From assembly GCF_910592395.1 (NCBI RefSeq), contig NC_088322.1, positions 15,061,431-15,125,430 of the forward strand: a stretch of 64,000 bases of DNA, written 5' to 3'. This document shows positions 35,184 to 45,639 of this stretch, in pieces; within the stretch, counting starts at the first letter, position 1; every line of letters starts with the position of its first letter. The notes under the pieces are model-generated. The model was given only the letters and a program-made list of their open reading frames with translations, had not been told where the DNA came from and made no database searches. The position numbers and the translations under genes are program-made. Origin of the DNA: Lineus longissimus. Lineage: Eukaryota > Nemertea > Pilidiophora > Heteronemertea > Lineidae.

Positions 35184-37279
35184 CCTCGTGTGGGTTCGAA
35201 CTTTGAACCCCCGTCACTTGATCCTTGCCGTCTTACCCACTATGCCATGAAGCCTTTGTTGTAGATAAACATATTTTTCAGTCTAACATTTCACGTACAA
35301 GCTTGACAGAATGGCGTCTTTTGTGCGATCTGTACCATATTCAGTTTAAAAGTTGCCTTTAAAATTTTCCCTTTTACAATATTGGCAAAGTGAATTCATA
35401 AGATACATAATCAGGAGATGAACATGACACCCTGTGATTATTATAGGAGCACGCAGCAATATTTCGAGTTTTAAAGATGCAAAACAATTTCCCGCTTTGC
35501 TAGTATTAAAACCATGCGTGTATTGAGGAACTGTCTGATGAGGTGACATTTGATTTCTAACAGTGGGTGCGAGAGGTCGCAATGGATATCATATCTGTGC
35601 TCCACATCCAGTGTTCTGTTGGTGAATATGGTGGCGCCACTGTGGTCTGCTGATGGTTATCATTATCTGAGGCCGTTTGATGTTTTGAACCACCGGTCAG
35701 CCATGCTCAAAACACAGCGGATGGGCGTTAGTGTTTTCTATCTTGACCGTTAGGGTTTTTATACATGCGTGTCAGCTTTAAATTGACTCTCGCTCTGATT
35801 GAGTGTATACCAGAGACGACACAAATGTCTATGAAGAGACAAAGGTGTCCGTCAATGATCAGTTTTTAACCACGATCTGGTTTTCCCATCAATACATCAC
35901 TCAACATAAAGGTCCAACATATCATTCTTTTGTATTTCTCACCTTAGGACGTCCAAAGGTATCCTCTGTGTCCCCGTCGTACTCCAGTACAGCTGCAGCC
36001 CGGGCAAGATAAGCTGGGCCCTTATCCACAAATGTCTTCAAATAGTTATTATAAACGTTAATGAAGTCCGCCATTTTTCAGTCTTTTACTCCTTTAAAAT
36101 CGAATTTTAATCCTATCTTCGTACTAACGACACAATAGCCCTATGTTAAATTGATTGTACTGTACCAAACACAGCTGGTCCTCATTCTGAATTTCAATGA
36201 TAGAATCACAGCCTTTGTTTTTAACAACTGTCATAGTCCGATTCTGCCTTTAAAAGAGTTGTCACCCACACCATAAACTGATTGAGTTTTGAGAGTTAGG
36301 ACCACATGATCTCTGTTGCATGAGGCATTAATGAAAATCATTTGTACCACACGGCATAAGCAAGGATCCCGTTTGTGTCAGTTCGTTCAATCGGACGAGA
36401 GGAAAGCGACATATCGCTTGCAGTGAATCAGAGAAACTAGTGTCAACATCCAACATCCTTTCACCATCTGCAATAATATGTACAGTAATATGACTATTCG
36501 CATTGGTTCATGATGTTATGTTATATTTTCATTCACAATACCACGATTACATTTAAGGTCAAGAGGGTCGAGGTTTTGATATTGTTCAGCAATAACAAAA
36601 ATATCACTTTCAAAGCAGATCACAATGAATGCAGTCTCTTCAGTTGTCGTTACGGTTTTCGACTAATATTGGTTGCCAATGCGTGCTGATTGGACTTATT
36701 CACATCATGACCATTCAGTCGAGTACTTCTCTCTCCAAGGGCACCCGGCGGTAACGAAACGAATGGATATGTTCTTAGCTGCTTGACCTCTATGGTAGTA
36801 TTGAATACAACGAATTGCCTATGACCACTGAGTCCAGCTAGAACTTGCTGCGCCGCATATAGGGCTTTCATGTATAGAAATTATAGAATTATGCGTATAA
36901 ATCCATTCACACGGGTCAAAATATCATTTTGGATTCCTATGTCAAGGGCTATTTCTATTGTGTCCACTTTTACCATGTTTCGACTGAGTTTCCTTGTCAG
37001 ATTCAACTGGCAGATGTTCCAACGAAAAATAGAGTTTTCATCACTGATGTTCGTGCATTAGGTGGGAAAGATGATGACAAAAGAATGGAAACAGTATCCG
37101 AAATTATATCTCATGGTTACCATTTGTTCCAAGTTCAAACGAAGCGAAATGTTGCACTTGGTAGAAAACCCGTTTTCCCCGAAATGTTCTACATAGCATC
37201 CATGAGACAAGCCTACAAATCCAGACTTATTGAACTAATCCTAATTAACACGTCCTGTGCCACTCTATTCGAAATATGA
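33661..37279 (+). CDS. Possible nested two-exon plus-strand gene (163 aa)
   Basis: Exon 1 is 33661-33873 (ATG MKLGQKANALG to ELANYCE, donor GAG|gtaagtg). Exon 2 is 37001-37279 (acceptor gagtttccttgtcag, IQLADVPTKNR to TLFEI and TGA). Both borders are phase 0. TATAAATA at 33626-33633 precedes the ATG. Exon 1 contains a hydrophobic stretch (VSIPCAVWVVLTLASLII) that could be a membrane segment. I recognise no family. The gene would lie inside an intron of the opposite-strand giant gene and run past its exon C. Either exon could be chance; the good splice sites, shared phase and long open frame are the only support. Confidence 0.3.
33906..34256. mobile_element. Candidate small inverted-repeat element (~350 bp)
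   Basis: A perfect 20-bp inverted repeat bounds the segment: cacgtgtacatttccatgta at 33906-33925 and its reverse complement at 34237-34256. The interior has no ORF. This is the form of a MITE. No convincing target-site duplication is visible. Confidence 0.45.
35153..35254 (-). repeat. tRNA-derived element with oligo(dT) end, minus strand
   Basis: On the minus strand a tRNA-like sequence (A-box-like tggcatagtgggtaagacg, B-box-like gttcgaaccc) is followed by a run of about 29 T, a polymerase III type terminator or SINE tail. The arms do not fold into a complete cloverleaf, so this is a tRNA-derived repeat rather than a functional tRNA. Confidence 0.5.
35943..36074 (-). CDS. Alternative first coding exon C of the giant protein (44 aa)
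   Basis: The ATG at 36074 begins MADFINVYNNYLKTFVDKG and runs 44 codons to TFGRPK, followed by donor AAG|gtgaga in phase 0. The resulting junction reads GRPK|VKTPTKSK. The peptide has a helical, hydrophobic-patterned look (YLARAAAVLEYDG). No acceptor precedes the ATG. It is the first-exon candidate nearest the giant exon, about 4.6 kb upstream. Confidence 0.55.
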
Positions 37280-38489
37280 CTAGATAGTGAAAAGTGGCTT
37301 CGTTCTCTGCTAGACAAACCACCTGCAAACGCTGCCATGTTTAGTTCAGCCCCATGGCGTCGGATAACATCCTTTTTAACTGCTGACGGTAAAAAGTCAG
37401 ATACTTGGAGAAGGATCTGGGTCAGAGATAGAGAGTCAACAGTAGTATTACTGTTGCGAATGCGAAATGAAAGCAAGGTTGCCCTCCAGAGTTGCTCTCT
37501 ATGTATACCTAGGCTGAGCAGTTTTTTTCTGATAGCCAGGGGAACATAGCAAATACTTAGTATCAAATTATATGTGGATGTCTTCTGTATCGTATTTCAC
37601 AAAGCACACTGAACAGGCAGCTTTTAGCATCGTAAGGCAACCTATTCCCAAACAATGAAAAACCGGAATTGTTGTCAGCAGGGTTGCTATAAAGAAATCG
37701 CTTATCAAGAACTTTCGCAAAAAGCATTCGCACATTATAAGCAGTTTACAAGAACAGTTGGCAAGTAGGTACACTACTTTGCTGTAATACTCGTTCCTTG
37801 ATCACTACTGCTTATACCTTCTATTCTATTGTTACCACCTGTTTCGCCATGTCATGTTTGGAAGCCTGTGATTCAGTACATGTAGAAGGGGATGATAACT
37901 ACAAATTCACGTGAAAACGTACATCGACGGTATGAATAAGAAGTATCCGCGTCCAGGTCAAGTCATTTGCAATTTCCATAAACTTTAATCAATGAACAGT
38001 GAGCGATATTGCTTCCTTGTGAGTCAATATCGAGGGCATGATCAGTTGCTAAATCGACCTTAGAGACAAATTCAGCGTTAGCTCAATGTTATATCCTTCG
38101 GTAAATTAGTAGCGTTAGGACTTATGCCTACTTTACAGCTAACCCCGATGAAGCAACCGGGCCAATGTCGTTCCTCTGCTTGCTACAAGTATTATGAATC
38201 TGAGTGCATACCAAGATCATGGCCACCCAGTCTCCTCAGCAAGCTGCCACCTACCTAGTAGCATAGTCGTAAACAAATGTAAAGATTTGAATCGGGGTCA
38301 TTTGTAATTTGTGAGGATGATACGGTTCGATTAAGCCTATCGAAGGTAAGACAGCTGACTCTTCCACCTGAACGCCGAAGGTATGACTTCGGTTCGCTTT
38401 ACAGAAATAACTGATATGAATTTGGAAATACGGACAGGTTACTGCCGCAACACTTAATAATGTGTCTAATTTGTACAGCCATCCCCAAA

Positions 38490-38563
38490 GAAGCTGACCC
38501 TAGCCGCCCCTATTGGAATCAATTTCCAATAGGGGCGGCTAGCCCCTAGGGTCAGGTTCTTCG
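38490..38563. repeat. Near-perfect long hairpin
   Basis: ctagccgcccctattggaa is followed, after five bases, by its exact reverse complement. Outer ctgacccta/tagggtcag continues the pairing after a small bulge. The stem is about 28 bp. It lies about 120 bp downstream of exon B of the giant gene, in the intron. It may be a foldback element or a small-RNA hairpin precursor. Confidence 0.75.
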
Positions 38564-38683
38564 GGAAATAATTTTACAAGAAACTAAAACTATTAGCGAC
38601 TAGCAAAAGGAATTTTGAATAAGAAATTACTCAAATTCTGATGATTTTATGAGAATACGAAAGTGTCGAGCTGTCCTACTTAC

Positions 38684-38854
38684 CGGATTGGCCTCATGCC
38701 ACGTATCCCTTCCGCTAGAATTCCGAGAAACAGTTTCAGCAACTTTGCCCTTTGGCTTCAGAGTTGTGTCCGTATTGGCAGTTCTGGCATCGTCACTTAG
38801 CTGCTCTGCATCCCAAATGTTATAGGATGTATAGGAAAGGTAGTACTTCAGCAT
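38684..38854 (-). CDS. Alternative first coding exon B of the giant protein (57 aa)
   Basis: The ATG at 38854 begins MLKYYLSYTSYNIWDAEQ and runs 57 codons to WHEANP before a strong donor CCG|gtaagtagg, phase 0. No acceptor precedes the ATG, which fits a first exon from its own promoter. Joined to the giant exon it would give about 2345 aa. The assignment to this gene rests on strand, order and phase. Confidence 0.5.
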
Positions 38855-39396
38855 CGTGATTCAATGCATTTATTCCAATTCTATAAAGCCTACTGTCAGG
38901 AAAGTGTTGTGTCTACATCTCAGCTTTAGGCGCCTACAAGATATCATTAGAGCACATTCGAGTGTGACGCGCAACATCAACCTAAATACCTTGAACATAA
39001 CGGGTCATCGAGTCTAATTAAACGTAAAGAATGTCTGTATTGTTTTGAATATCTGTGCAATAACATTGCGATATTTAACGATAACTGAACTTCGTAAAAT
39101 CTGTGAGGGATCAGAGTGGGCATTTTTCTGATAATTTCTCTGTTTTCCAGCGGTAACATCGATTACTTGAGTTGGCATGTTGAGGGAGATACGCATCTGC
39201 GTTTACCTCTGTTCCTAATTCAATAATTCTCGCCTCCAGTTATATGAACCTCTGCGGGTCCTTTCGAATTGACGGAAAGGACTGGGCTGGACTGAAACGG
39301 TTTTTGACTCTCAATGCCATAAAAAACAAGAAAATACAGGCCGGAATGGATTACCAGCTGAGCCGCGAATATGTTTATTTTTAGTTTTTTTTAAAG

Positions 39397-39888
39397 TTTC
39401 TAAATGCAATTGCCCTGTGCATCCGTACTTTCGATTTCCAAAAGAATCGACTCGAATCTTAATTCTAATCTGCCATTGCTGACATCATTGGCGCCAAAAA
39501 CTATTTCTTTTGACCCTGTTGACCTCGCTTCTAAAATTTTTCTTTTTAAACCATTCAAACATTTAAATCAACTGCAAACATTTTCAATTAAATCACCGAG
39601 CTAAACATGTATATATATACGATATATTAAGAAATATCTATAGAAATATTGAGTTATACGGTTACCTTGGAACTCTTTGTACCCAATTACTCTTTCGCCA
39701 GCGTGACCTGGCCACAATCATGGCGCGTACCCTAAGGCCTGTCTTCATATTGCCGAAAAGTTCTTGTCAAACATGAACGCCCTGGATAGCTCAGCGGTTA
39801 GAGCGCTGCGCTTTAGATTGGGTGGTCACTGGTTCGAACCCCGGCGAATGTATTTTTTCGTTTTTTTAAAAGGTCTTTCCATTTTTCA
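39397..39888 (+). repeat. ~490-bp repeat ending in a tRNA-like unit, copy 1
   Basis: It starts tttctaaatgcaattgccct and runs through ttggcgccaaaaactatttc to a tRNA-like segment and ttttttcgtttttttaaaag. About 90% identity with 40211-40694 by eye. The tRNA-like part is at the 3' end on the plus strand, opposite to a normal SINE. Confidence 0.7.
39778..39847 (+). tRNA. tRNA-like sequence, copy 1 (probably pseudo)
   Basis: It has an A-box-like tagctcagcggttagagcg and a perfect B box ggttcgaaccc, followed by a T-run. The anticodon-arm bases do not pair, and the acceptor is reduced to CGCC/GGCG. It is transcribable by polymerase III in principle but unlikely to be a working tRNA. Confidence 0.4.
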
Positions 39889-40210
39889 TCCATGAACGTT
39901 TATCAGGCGCGGATCCAAGGGGATGCACCCTAGGCACGCCCCCTTATTGATATAGAATCTTTGAAATTGACCATGAAATTTTGGAACACACCTGTAGTGC
40001 ACTGAGCAATTTTTATGAGAAATGCAGTGCACGCTCCCTCTTCTTCCAGTTCCTGGATCCACCAGCGCTCTTAAACCATCATCATTATTATCATTGTCAA
40101 TAATATCATGAAGAAAACCCCTTCACCCGCGAACTTTTCAAGCTGAAGTACACACTGATTCCAGGTGTTCGAGCACTCCAGGGAATGGTTTGACTATCAG
40201 TCGGCGGAGC

Positions 40211-40694
40211 TTTCTAAATGCAATTGCCCTGTGCATCCCTACTTTCGATTTCCAAGAGAATCGACTGGAATCTTAATTCAAATCTGTCATTGCTGACGTC
40301 ATTGGCGCCAAAAACTATTTCTTTTGACCCTGTTGACCTCGCTTCTAAAAAACATTTTTTTAAACCATTCGGACATTTAAATCACCTGGAAACATTTTCT
40401 ATTAAATCACCGAGCTATATATATACGATATATTAAGAAATATCTACAGAAATATTGAGTTATACGATTACCTTGGAACTATTTGTACCCAATTACTCTT
40501 CCGCCAGCGTGACCTAGTCACAATCATGGCGCGTATGACCCTAAGGCCTGTCTTCAGATTGCAGAAAACATCCGGCCAAACATGAACGCCCTGATGGCTC
40601 AGCGGTTAGAGCGCTGCGCTATAGATCGGGTGGTCGCGGGTTCGAACCCCGGCGAGATGTTTTTTTCGTTTTTTTAAAAGGTCTTCTTTCCATT
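40211..40694 (+). repeat. ~485-bp repeat ending in a tRNA-like unit, copy 2
   Basis: This is the tandem partner of 39397-39888, about 815 bp downstream, with the same start word, body and T-rich end. The spacer between the copies is not repeated. Confidence 0.7.
40587..40655 (+). tRNA. tRNA-like sequence, copy 2 (probably pseudo)
   Basis: It has tggctcagcggttagagcg and gcgggttcgaaccccggcg, with TTTTTTT a few bases later. D arm and T arm are clear. The anticodon stem CTGCG is not matched by its partner, and the acceptor pairs over only four bases. It looks less decayed than copy 1. Confidence 0.4.
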
Positions 40695-40699
40695 TGACA

Positions 40700-43600
40700 C
40701 GCGTCCCATCGATCCTTTTTTTCACAGAAATTTTTGAGCAGTGCCAAGTTTCAGAACGATTGTATGGTCCACTTGTTAATGCTTGACTCTTTGCTGTATA
40801 GAATATTTTGGCACACGTTCTCTTGACGTTCCTGCCAGCTCTCGATAAGTGGTATCGGAAGACATCAACAGACGTGATAGGTTGTTTATCTAGCTCCCTT
40901 CAGACGCGTGGAGCGGATCAGTGTGGTATGCCACTTCATAACTTGGCAGGCGAGATGATCCTACTTTAAGTAATGGATAGGCCTACTATTAAGAAAATCA
41001 AGTCTGAGTTTGATGAAGCATTAGTTTACTCTGTCTGCTTACTTACATGTCTAAGTATGAACTTCGAATCCGCCCCCCCCCTCCCCTCTCCCCCATACAT
41101 TCCCCACCAACTAACATGCTGGAGTTCTGACCAGCTAACGTTTTTTTAAATGGAAGTGGTACTAGGAGTTGCTACAATTTTGACCTGGAGTATGACCTAA
41201 TTGAGACTGTAAGGACCTCTAACCTAAGCTGAGATAAATCCACCTCTTTCCCAACCAGGAGCACGCAATCTGGCTGTCTCATCAAATAAGGGACTGTATT
41301 AGACGATATTGAACGATTTCGGGAGTTCTGTCATACTTTTAGCCGGATGACGACAGCCAACTTTATCGTTTTAATTAGAAAGATAAGATCAGCGTATTGG
41401 CCGTCTATAGGCCTACCAACCATCCAAACTGCAGACAGGTGGATATCGTCGATCTACGAATTCTGATGTAAACAAAGCTCGTCCATAGTACCGATCCTGC
41501 CATTGAAATTGGTGATTTTGTATAGTGTTTTGCAATGGATGTTCAATAGGATGATTTTGCCTGTAAATCTGTCAATGCTTTGACGGGCTTAGTTTGGCTG
41601 ATCTAATCATGGAGGAGGACAGGTTGGCCAAAAAGCGGTGGCCACTTTGATTTCGAGTTTTGGGTCAAATCACTGACTCAGTAGATAATTCATGCTTTCT
41701 TTCTTGGTGCAAAAACCTAGTTAATTACAACTTGAAGGTAAAATCACCTAAAATCTATGTTAACTTTTCAGATCACTTCAACTACCTACACCTTTTCGTA
41801 ATAATTTGATGAATTGCAACTTCTGTCGGATGTGATCAGCTTCCAAAAAAAACCTAGCAGAGACCAACGGTACAGGTAGGATGATAGCAAGTAGTTACAG
41901 AGTGGTTAGGTGAGCTATGTGGGATTTCCTCTCGTGTAAAGAAGTTCAGTATGGTGAGGAAACCAGGTCGGGGAATGCTAATGTAAAGTACATGATCGCT
42001 AGCAGGAAAGAAGGGTTGTTTTTGAATGACTCTCTCCGTCTTCCCTATCACACTATGAGCAACATTCCCGGCAACATAGCTCAAGATCTGCTCCGGCTCT
42101 GAGGTCGAAAATCCCGATAGTCAGTTTCGTATGCATGTAAGTGTACAAATATCCACAAGTCCAGGTTAAAGACTTTTGCAGTGGTCCTGTCATTCAGTTT
42201 GAAGTTGTCACAATTCAAGATGGTCGCCCAAATCTAAAATGGCCGCTCAACGGCACACGCAAAAATGCGTCCGGCTGATTAGCAGATGTGTTATAATTGT
42301 AGAAAGGCATCGACAACCAGCTTGAATTTCTTGAGAAAAAAATCTCGCCCAATCTGTCATTGCTACCTGTTCGTATGCTGTGTCTTTTTACCTCCAGCAG
42401 TATAGCTCATGCTTGTATTACTATCAAAATATAGTTTCTACGAGGTACTAGCCGAGTGAAAAACCCCGGTATGAATATAAACAATACAAGGTAACTAGCT
42501 TCCGTTATCTGGTCAACATTACCCCAGAACGTCCCGATGGCATTCTCAGCGTCGTATTTTTTTCTGATGACAGCTTTGCAACATACTCGCATATAGTATA
42601 GACCTAAGTTAAAATGGGCTAATGTAAATATGAAGGCTGGGATATCACTAGTCTTTCAAAACCTCCGTATGTCATCACTGTTTTGTGTGAAAACATCAAA
42701 CATCCATGATGTTAATTTGATATCACACCGTGTGTTCGAATAAACGTGTCTTTTTTCATTGAGCTCATCATGTTTAACAAAGATCATGATCACTATATGG
42801 ATGTGAACATGATCTTGGGAGAGACACTTGACCAATATAACCTCGTCCTATAAGGAGAAAGACGACACTGGATGAAGCGGATCAGTGTGGTTATACAAAC
42901 AAACTGTTTGAAGTTTTCGACTGAAACTTAACTATTGTCAATAGCCCTTCCCTCTTATGAGGATTTAAATTTCATCATCAAGGACGAGCAATTTAAAACA
43001 AAAGACTTACGCAATTCCCCATAGAAAACACTAATTAAAACCCGAAGACTCGAAAAAAGTGCTGCAAAGCATTCCAACGAAAGTTTAGAAAAACAGAAGA
43101 TGATACCATGTAGCGTCTTGTACGCAAAACCATTTTCTACTGTGCATAAATCTCCGTGAGAAACATTACAAAGATAGATATCCGACCAATCTTGTTTCAA
43201 CCTTGGTTTGCCAATGTCACCTGTTCATTTTCCTGAGCACCTAGACATAAACGTAATGGACATTCATGTAAACACAAGATGAAATCACTTTCGAACGGAT
43301 GCAAGAAATTACACACAAGTGTTCAATGTTACGTTACGTCTGTCATGTTAATTGTTGTGAACGGCCATTTTTGAATATCTTTCCTCGGACTGTTGTTATC
43401 TAATTTCGGACAATTGCTTTCCGGCGGTTAGTATCGGGCAGTCTTTTAGACAGCAGCAGTTTTGCGAAATATAAATTTTTAAAGAGCAGAAAATAAGCAA
43501 AATAGTGCATAAGAATTGTTAACTTTGAAGATACATGGCTGAAAAATAATGCTTTGAACCTTACCTTTTTGATCGAGTTGGTATTAAAGTCAGAGAGCAG

Positions 43601-44560
43601 CTGGTTGTGTACGTTTCGGAAAAGGTAGGGCGTTCAGTCGAATGATAGAACTTATCAACAAAGCCAGGAAAACTAATCGAGCGGAAATATATTTCAGTTG
43701 CTCAGGTAGCAGTCAACTGTGAATGCACTAGGTGGGAGTGGTGATGTGCACGTTACCGGTTTTTTTTCCGGCTTGTTCCAACACAGATTATTTTACTTTG
43801 AATGTTGAAAAAACCCTAACCGAACAGCTAAGAAATATTTATGTGAAGCTAGATATAGGGCTCGATGTACTATTTCCTGGCACTTCCAGATATATGGTCT
43901 GACTAATCACCTGGATGTACCTAAATTCAACGGAAGGTATTCGTCCGACGAAACCGGGATGTATTCAGTTTTCTATGAGCGTTTCAACCGATTGCTACCG
44001 TTCGCACCTCAGAGCGAGCTCCATCTGTTGTTGCTGGGACCACACTATTCCAGCAGCCACAACCAGCATTGGAACTACCAAAAGCATTCAGTATGTGCAG
44101 AGCGATTTGCTATTTTTCATTTTCATTGAATTTATTACACACGCAATAGAAATGCCATTGGAATGTCCTGGGTTTCTACCCAGCACAATCCTTCACAAAT
44201 CTTTCCTAGTAATATTGATCTATTAATAAATACTATCACATCACAACCATGCGACGGAGTCGATTGATTTTTGCCAATAATGCGATACAGAGATCGATAA
44301 AATGAAACGATTGTTTGCAACCGGTGATGACTTATGAATTGCCTGTGGTTTCAACGATCAATGCTTCTAATGTCATGTGGTCATTTTTGTTAACGCGTTC
44401 AATTCGACATCAACTGTACTATATCTGGCACCTCCAGATTTTGACTAACAACTATCGCTACCTAGCTTAATTTGACTTTACCAAACTTAACCCGCGATGA
44501 ACCAAACCAGTCATGAAACTGTAGTTGAATACGCAAGCTCGGGCTTAAAATCGACATGCC
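40700..44560. other. Intron of the giant gene, no supported exon
   Basis: Short open frames only. A minus-strand frame ending at GAATTGC|gtaagtc near 43009 has a good donor but phase 1, which does not fit the giant exon. A C-rich tract lies at 41071-41095. No RNA gene or transposon could be identified. Confidence 0.4.
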
Positions 44561-44596
44561 TCGTTAATTAAAGAAATGAAGAAAAAAAATGTTTAC

Positions 44597-45622
44597 CTTG
44601 TCTGTAACTGGGTCATAGTCGATGAACACCTCGATTCCATTTTCAAAATCGAACTCATCGTCTTCCATAGCTCCTTTGAGCGGCACCGTAGTTCCGTTCT
44701 GCGCAGTAGCATCATTGTCATAAAAATGTTTTTTCTTCCGGCGTTCGGGACTCGGGGTAACTGAAAATGTTTCACTTTTGGCCAAGTGTTCCTTGATGAC
44801 GTCCGTTAAGTCCCCGGATGACGTACACACAGTTCTCATCTGCTCGTATATATCAAACGCCTGTGATTGGTTGAAATCCCTATCACGTGCCAACTCCTCT
44901 AAAAAGTCTAAATCTTGCGAACTGAGGATTCGTTGCAGCTTATGATGTAACAACGGTGAACCGTCACTATTCAAGGTCCTGCTGCGCCTCATTTTTTGGG
45001 CTGCAGGCGACCGCTGTGAGAGCGGTAGTGTTTGACTCCGTTCAATTTTATTTCTCCCGAATGCATTCTGGTTGTTTTTTAACATTTCGAAATTTGAGTA
45101 TGAAAATCTGTTATGTTTTTTGTCAATTGAACTTTGTTTGTCTTTTTGCTTCAATGCAGCTTTCTTTAGCGCTTCATAATTTGAGTAAGAAAACCGCTGA
45201 TTAGATAAATCCGGACCATGAAACTCCACGTGGGTTTTGAATGAATCCATTTCCTGTTTTGTTGACGCCATGTTATCCATTAGTGGCGCCACATATTGAA
45301 TCGGTTGGTCATCACACCAGCCATTCGTGTAACCATTATAACGTGACGTAATTGGATCTTCTCGTGACGTCATATCCGCGGGTAACGTCTGACTGCGTTC
45401 CATTTTATGATTCGTAGAATTCATAAAATCATTTCGCGTTGGAATAAGCATCTGAGAATCCTGAAAACTTCTATCAGTATTCATCACGTGGCCTTTAAAA
45501 TTCATATCATGACCTTCGAAAGTCACCGTCTTCTTATTTGGCAGAGTCTGACTACGTTGCATTTTATTCAAAGGGGGCGCAACCTTGGTATTTCCCTGTG
45601 CTTGGATACCCATACTAAGCAT
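44597..45622 (-). CDS. Alternative first coding exon A of the giant protein (342 aa)
   Basis: The ATG at 45622 opens 342 codons ending IDYDPVTDK before donor AAG|gtaaac, phase 0, which matches the phase-0 acceptor of the giant exon. The segment is hydrophilic and repetitive. RSQTLP occurs three times (MQRSQTLPNKK, MERSQTLPADM, IERSQTLPLSQ), with a fourth variant RRSRTLN. A second motif, RFSYSNYEALKK, recurs as RFSYSNFEMLKN. The RxxSxTLP form suits basophilic kinase or 14-3-3 recognition, by inference. No acceptor is seen just upstream. The isoform would total about 2630 aa. It could instead belong to a separate gene whose later exons I missed. Confidence 0.7.
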
Positions 45623-45639
45623 GTATAATTCCTTCGCTT

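Noticed and set aside
42407-43200. Further first-exon candidates for the giant gene (ATG frames with donor-like ends)
   Set aside because: Both end in phase 1, which cannot join the phase-0 acceptor at 31336, and the peptides are hydrophobic and unlike the rest of the protein.
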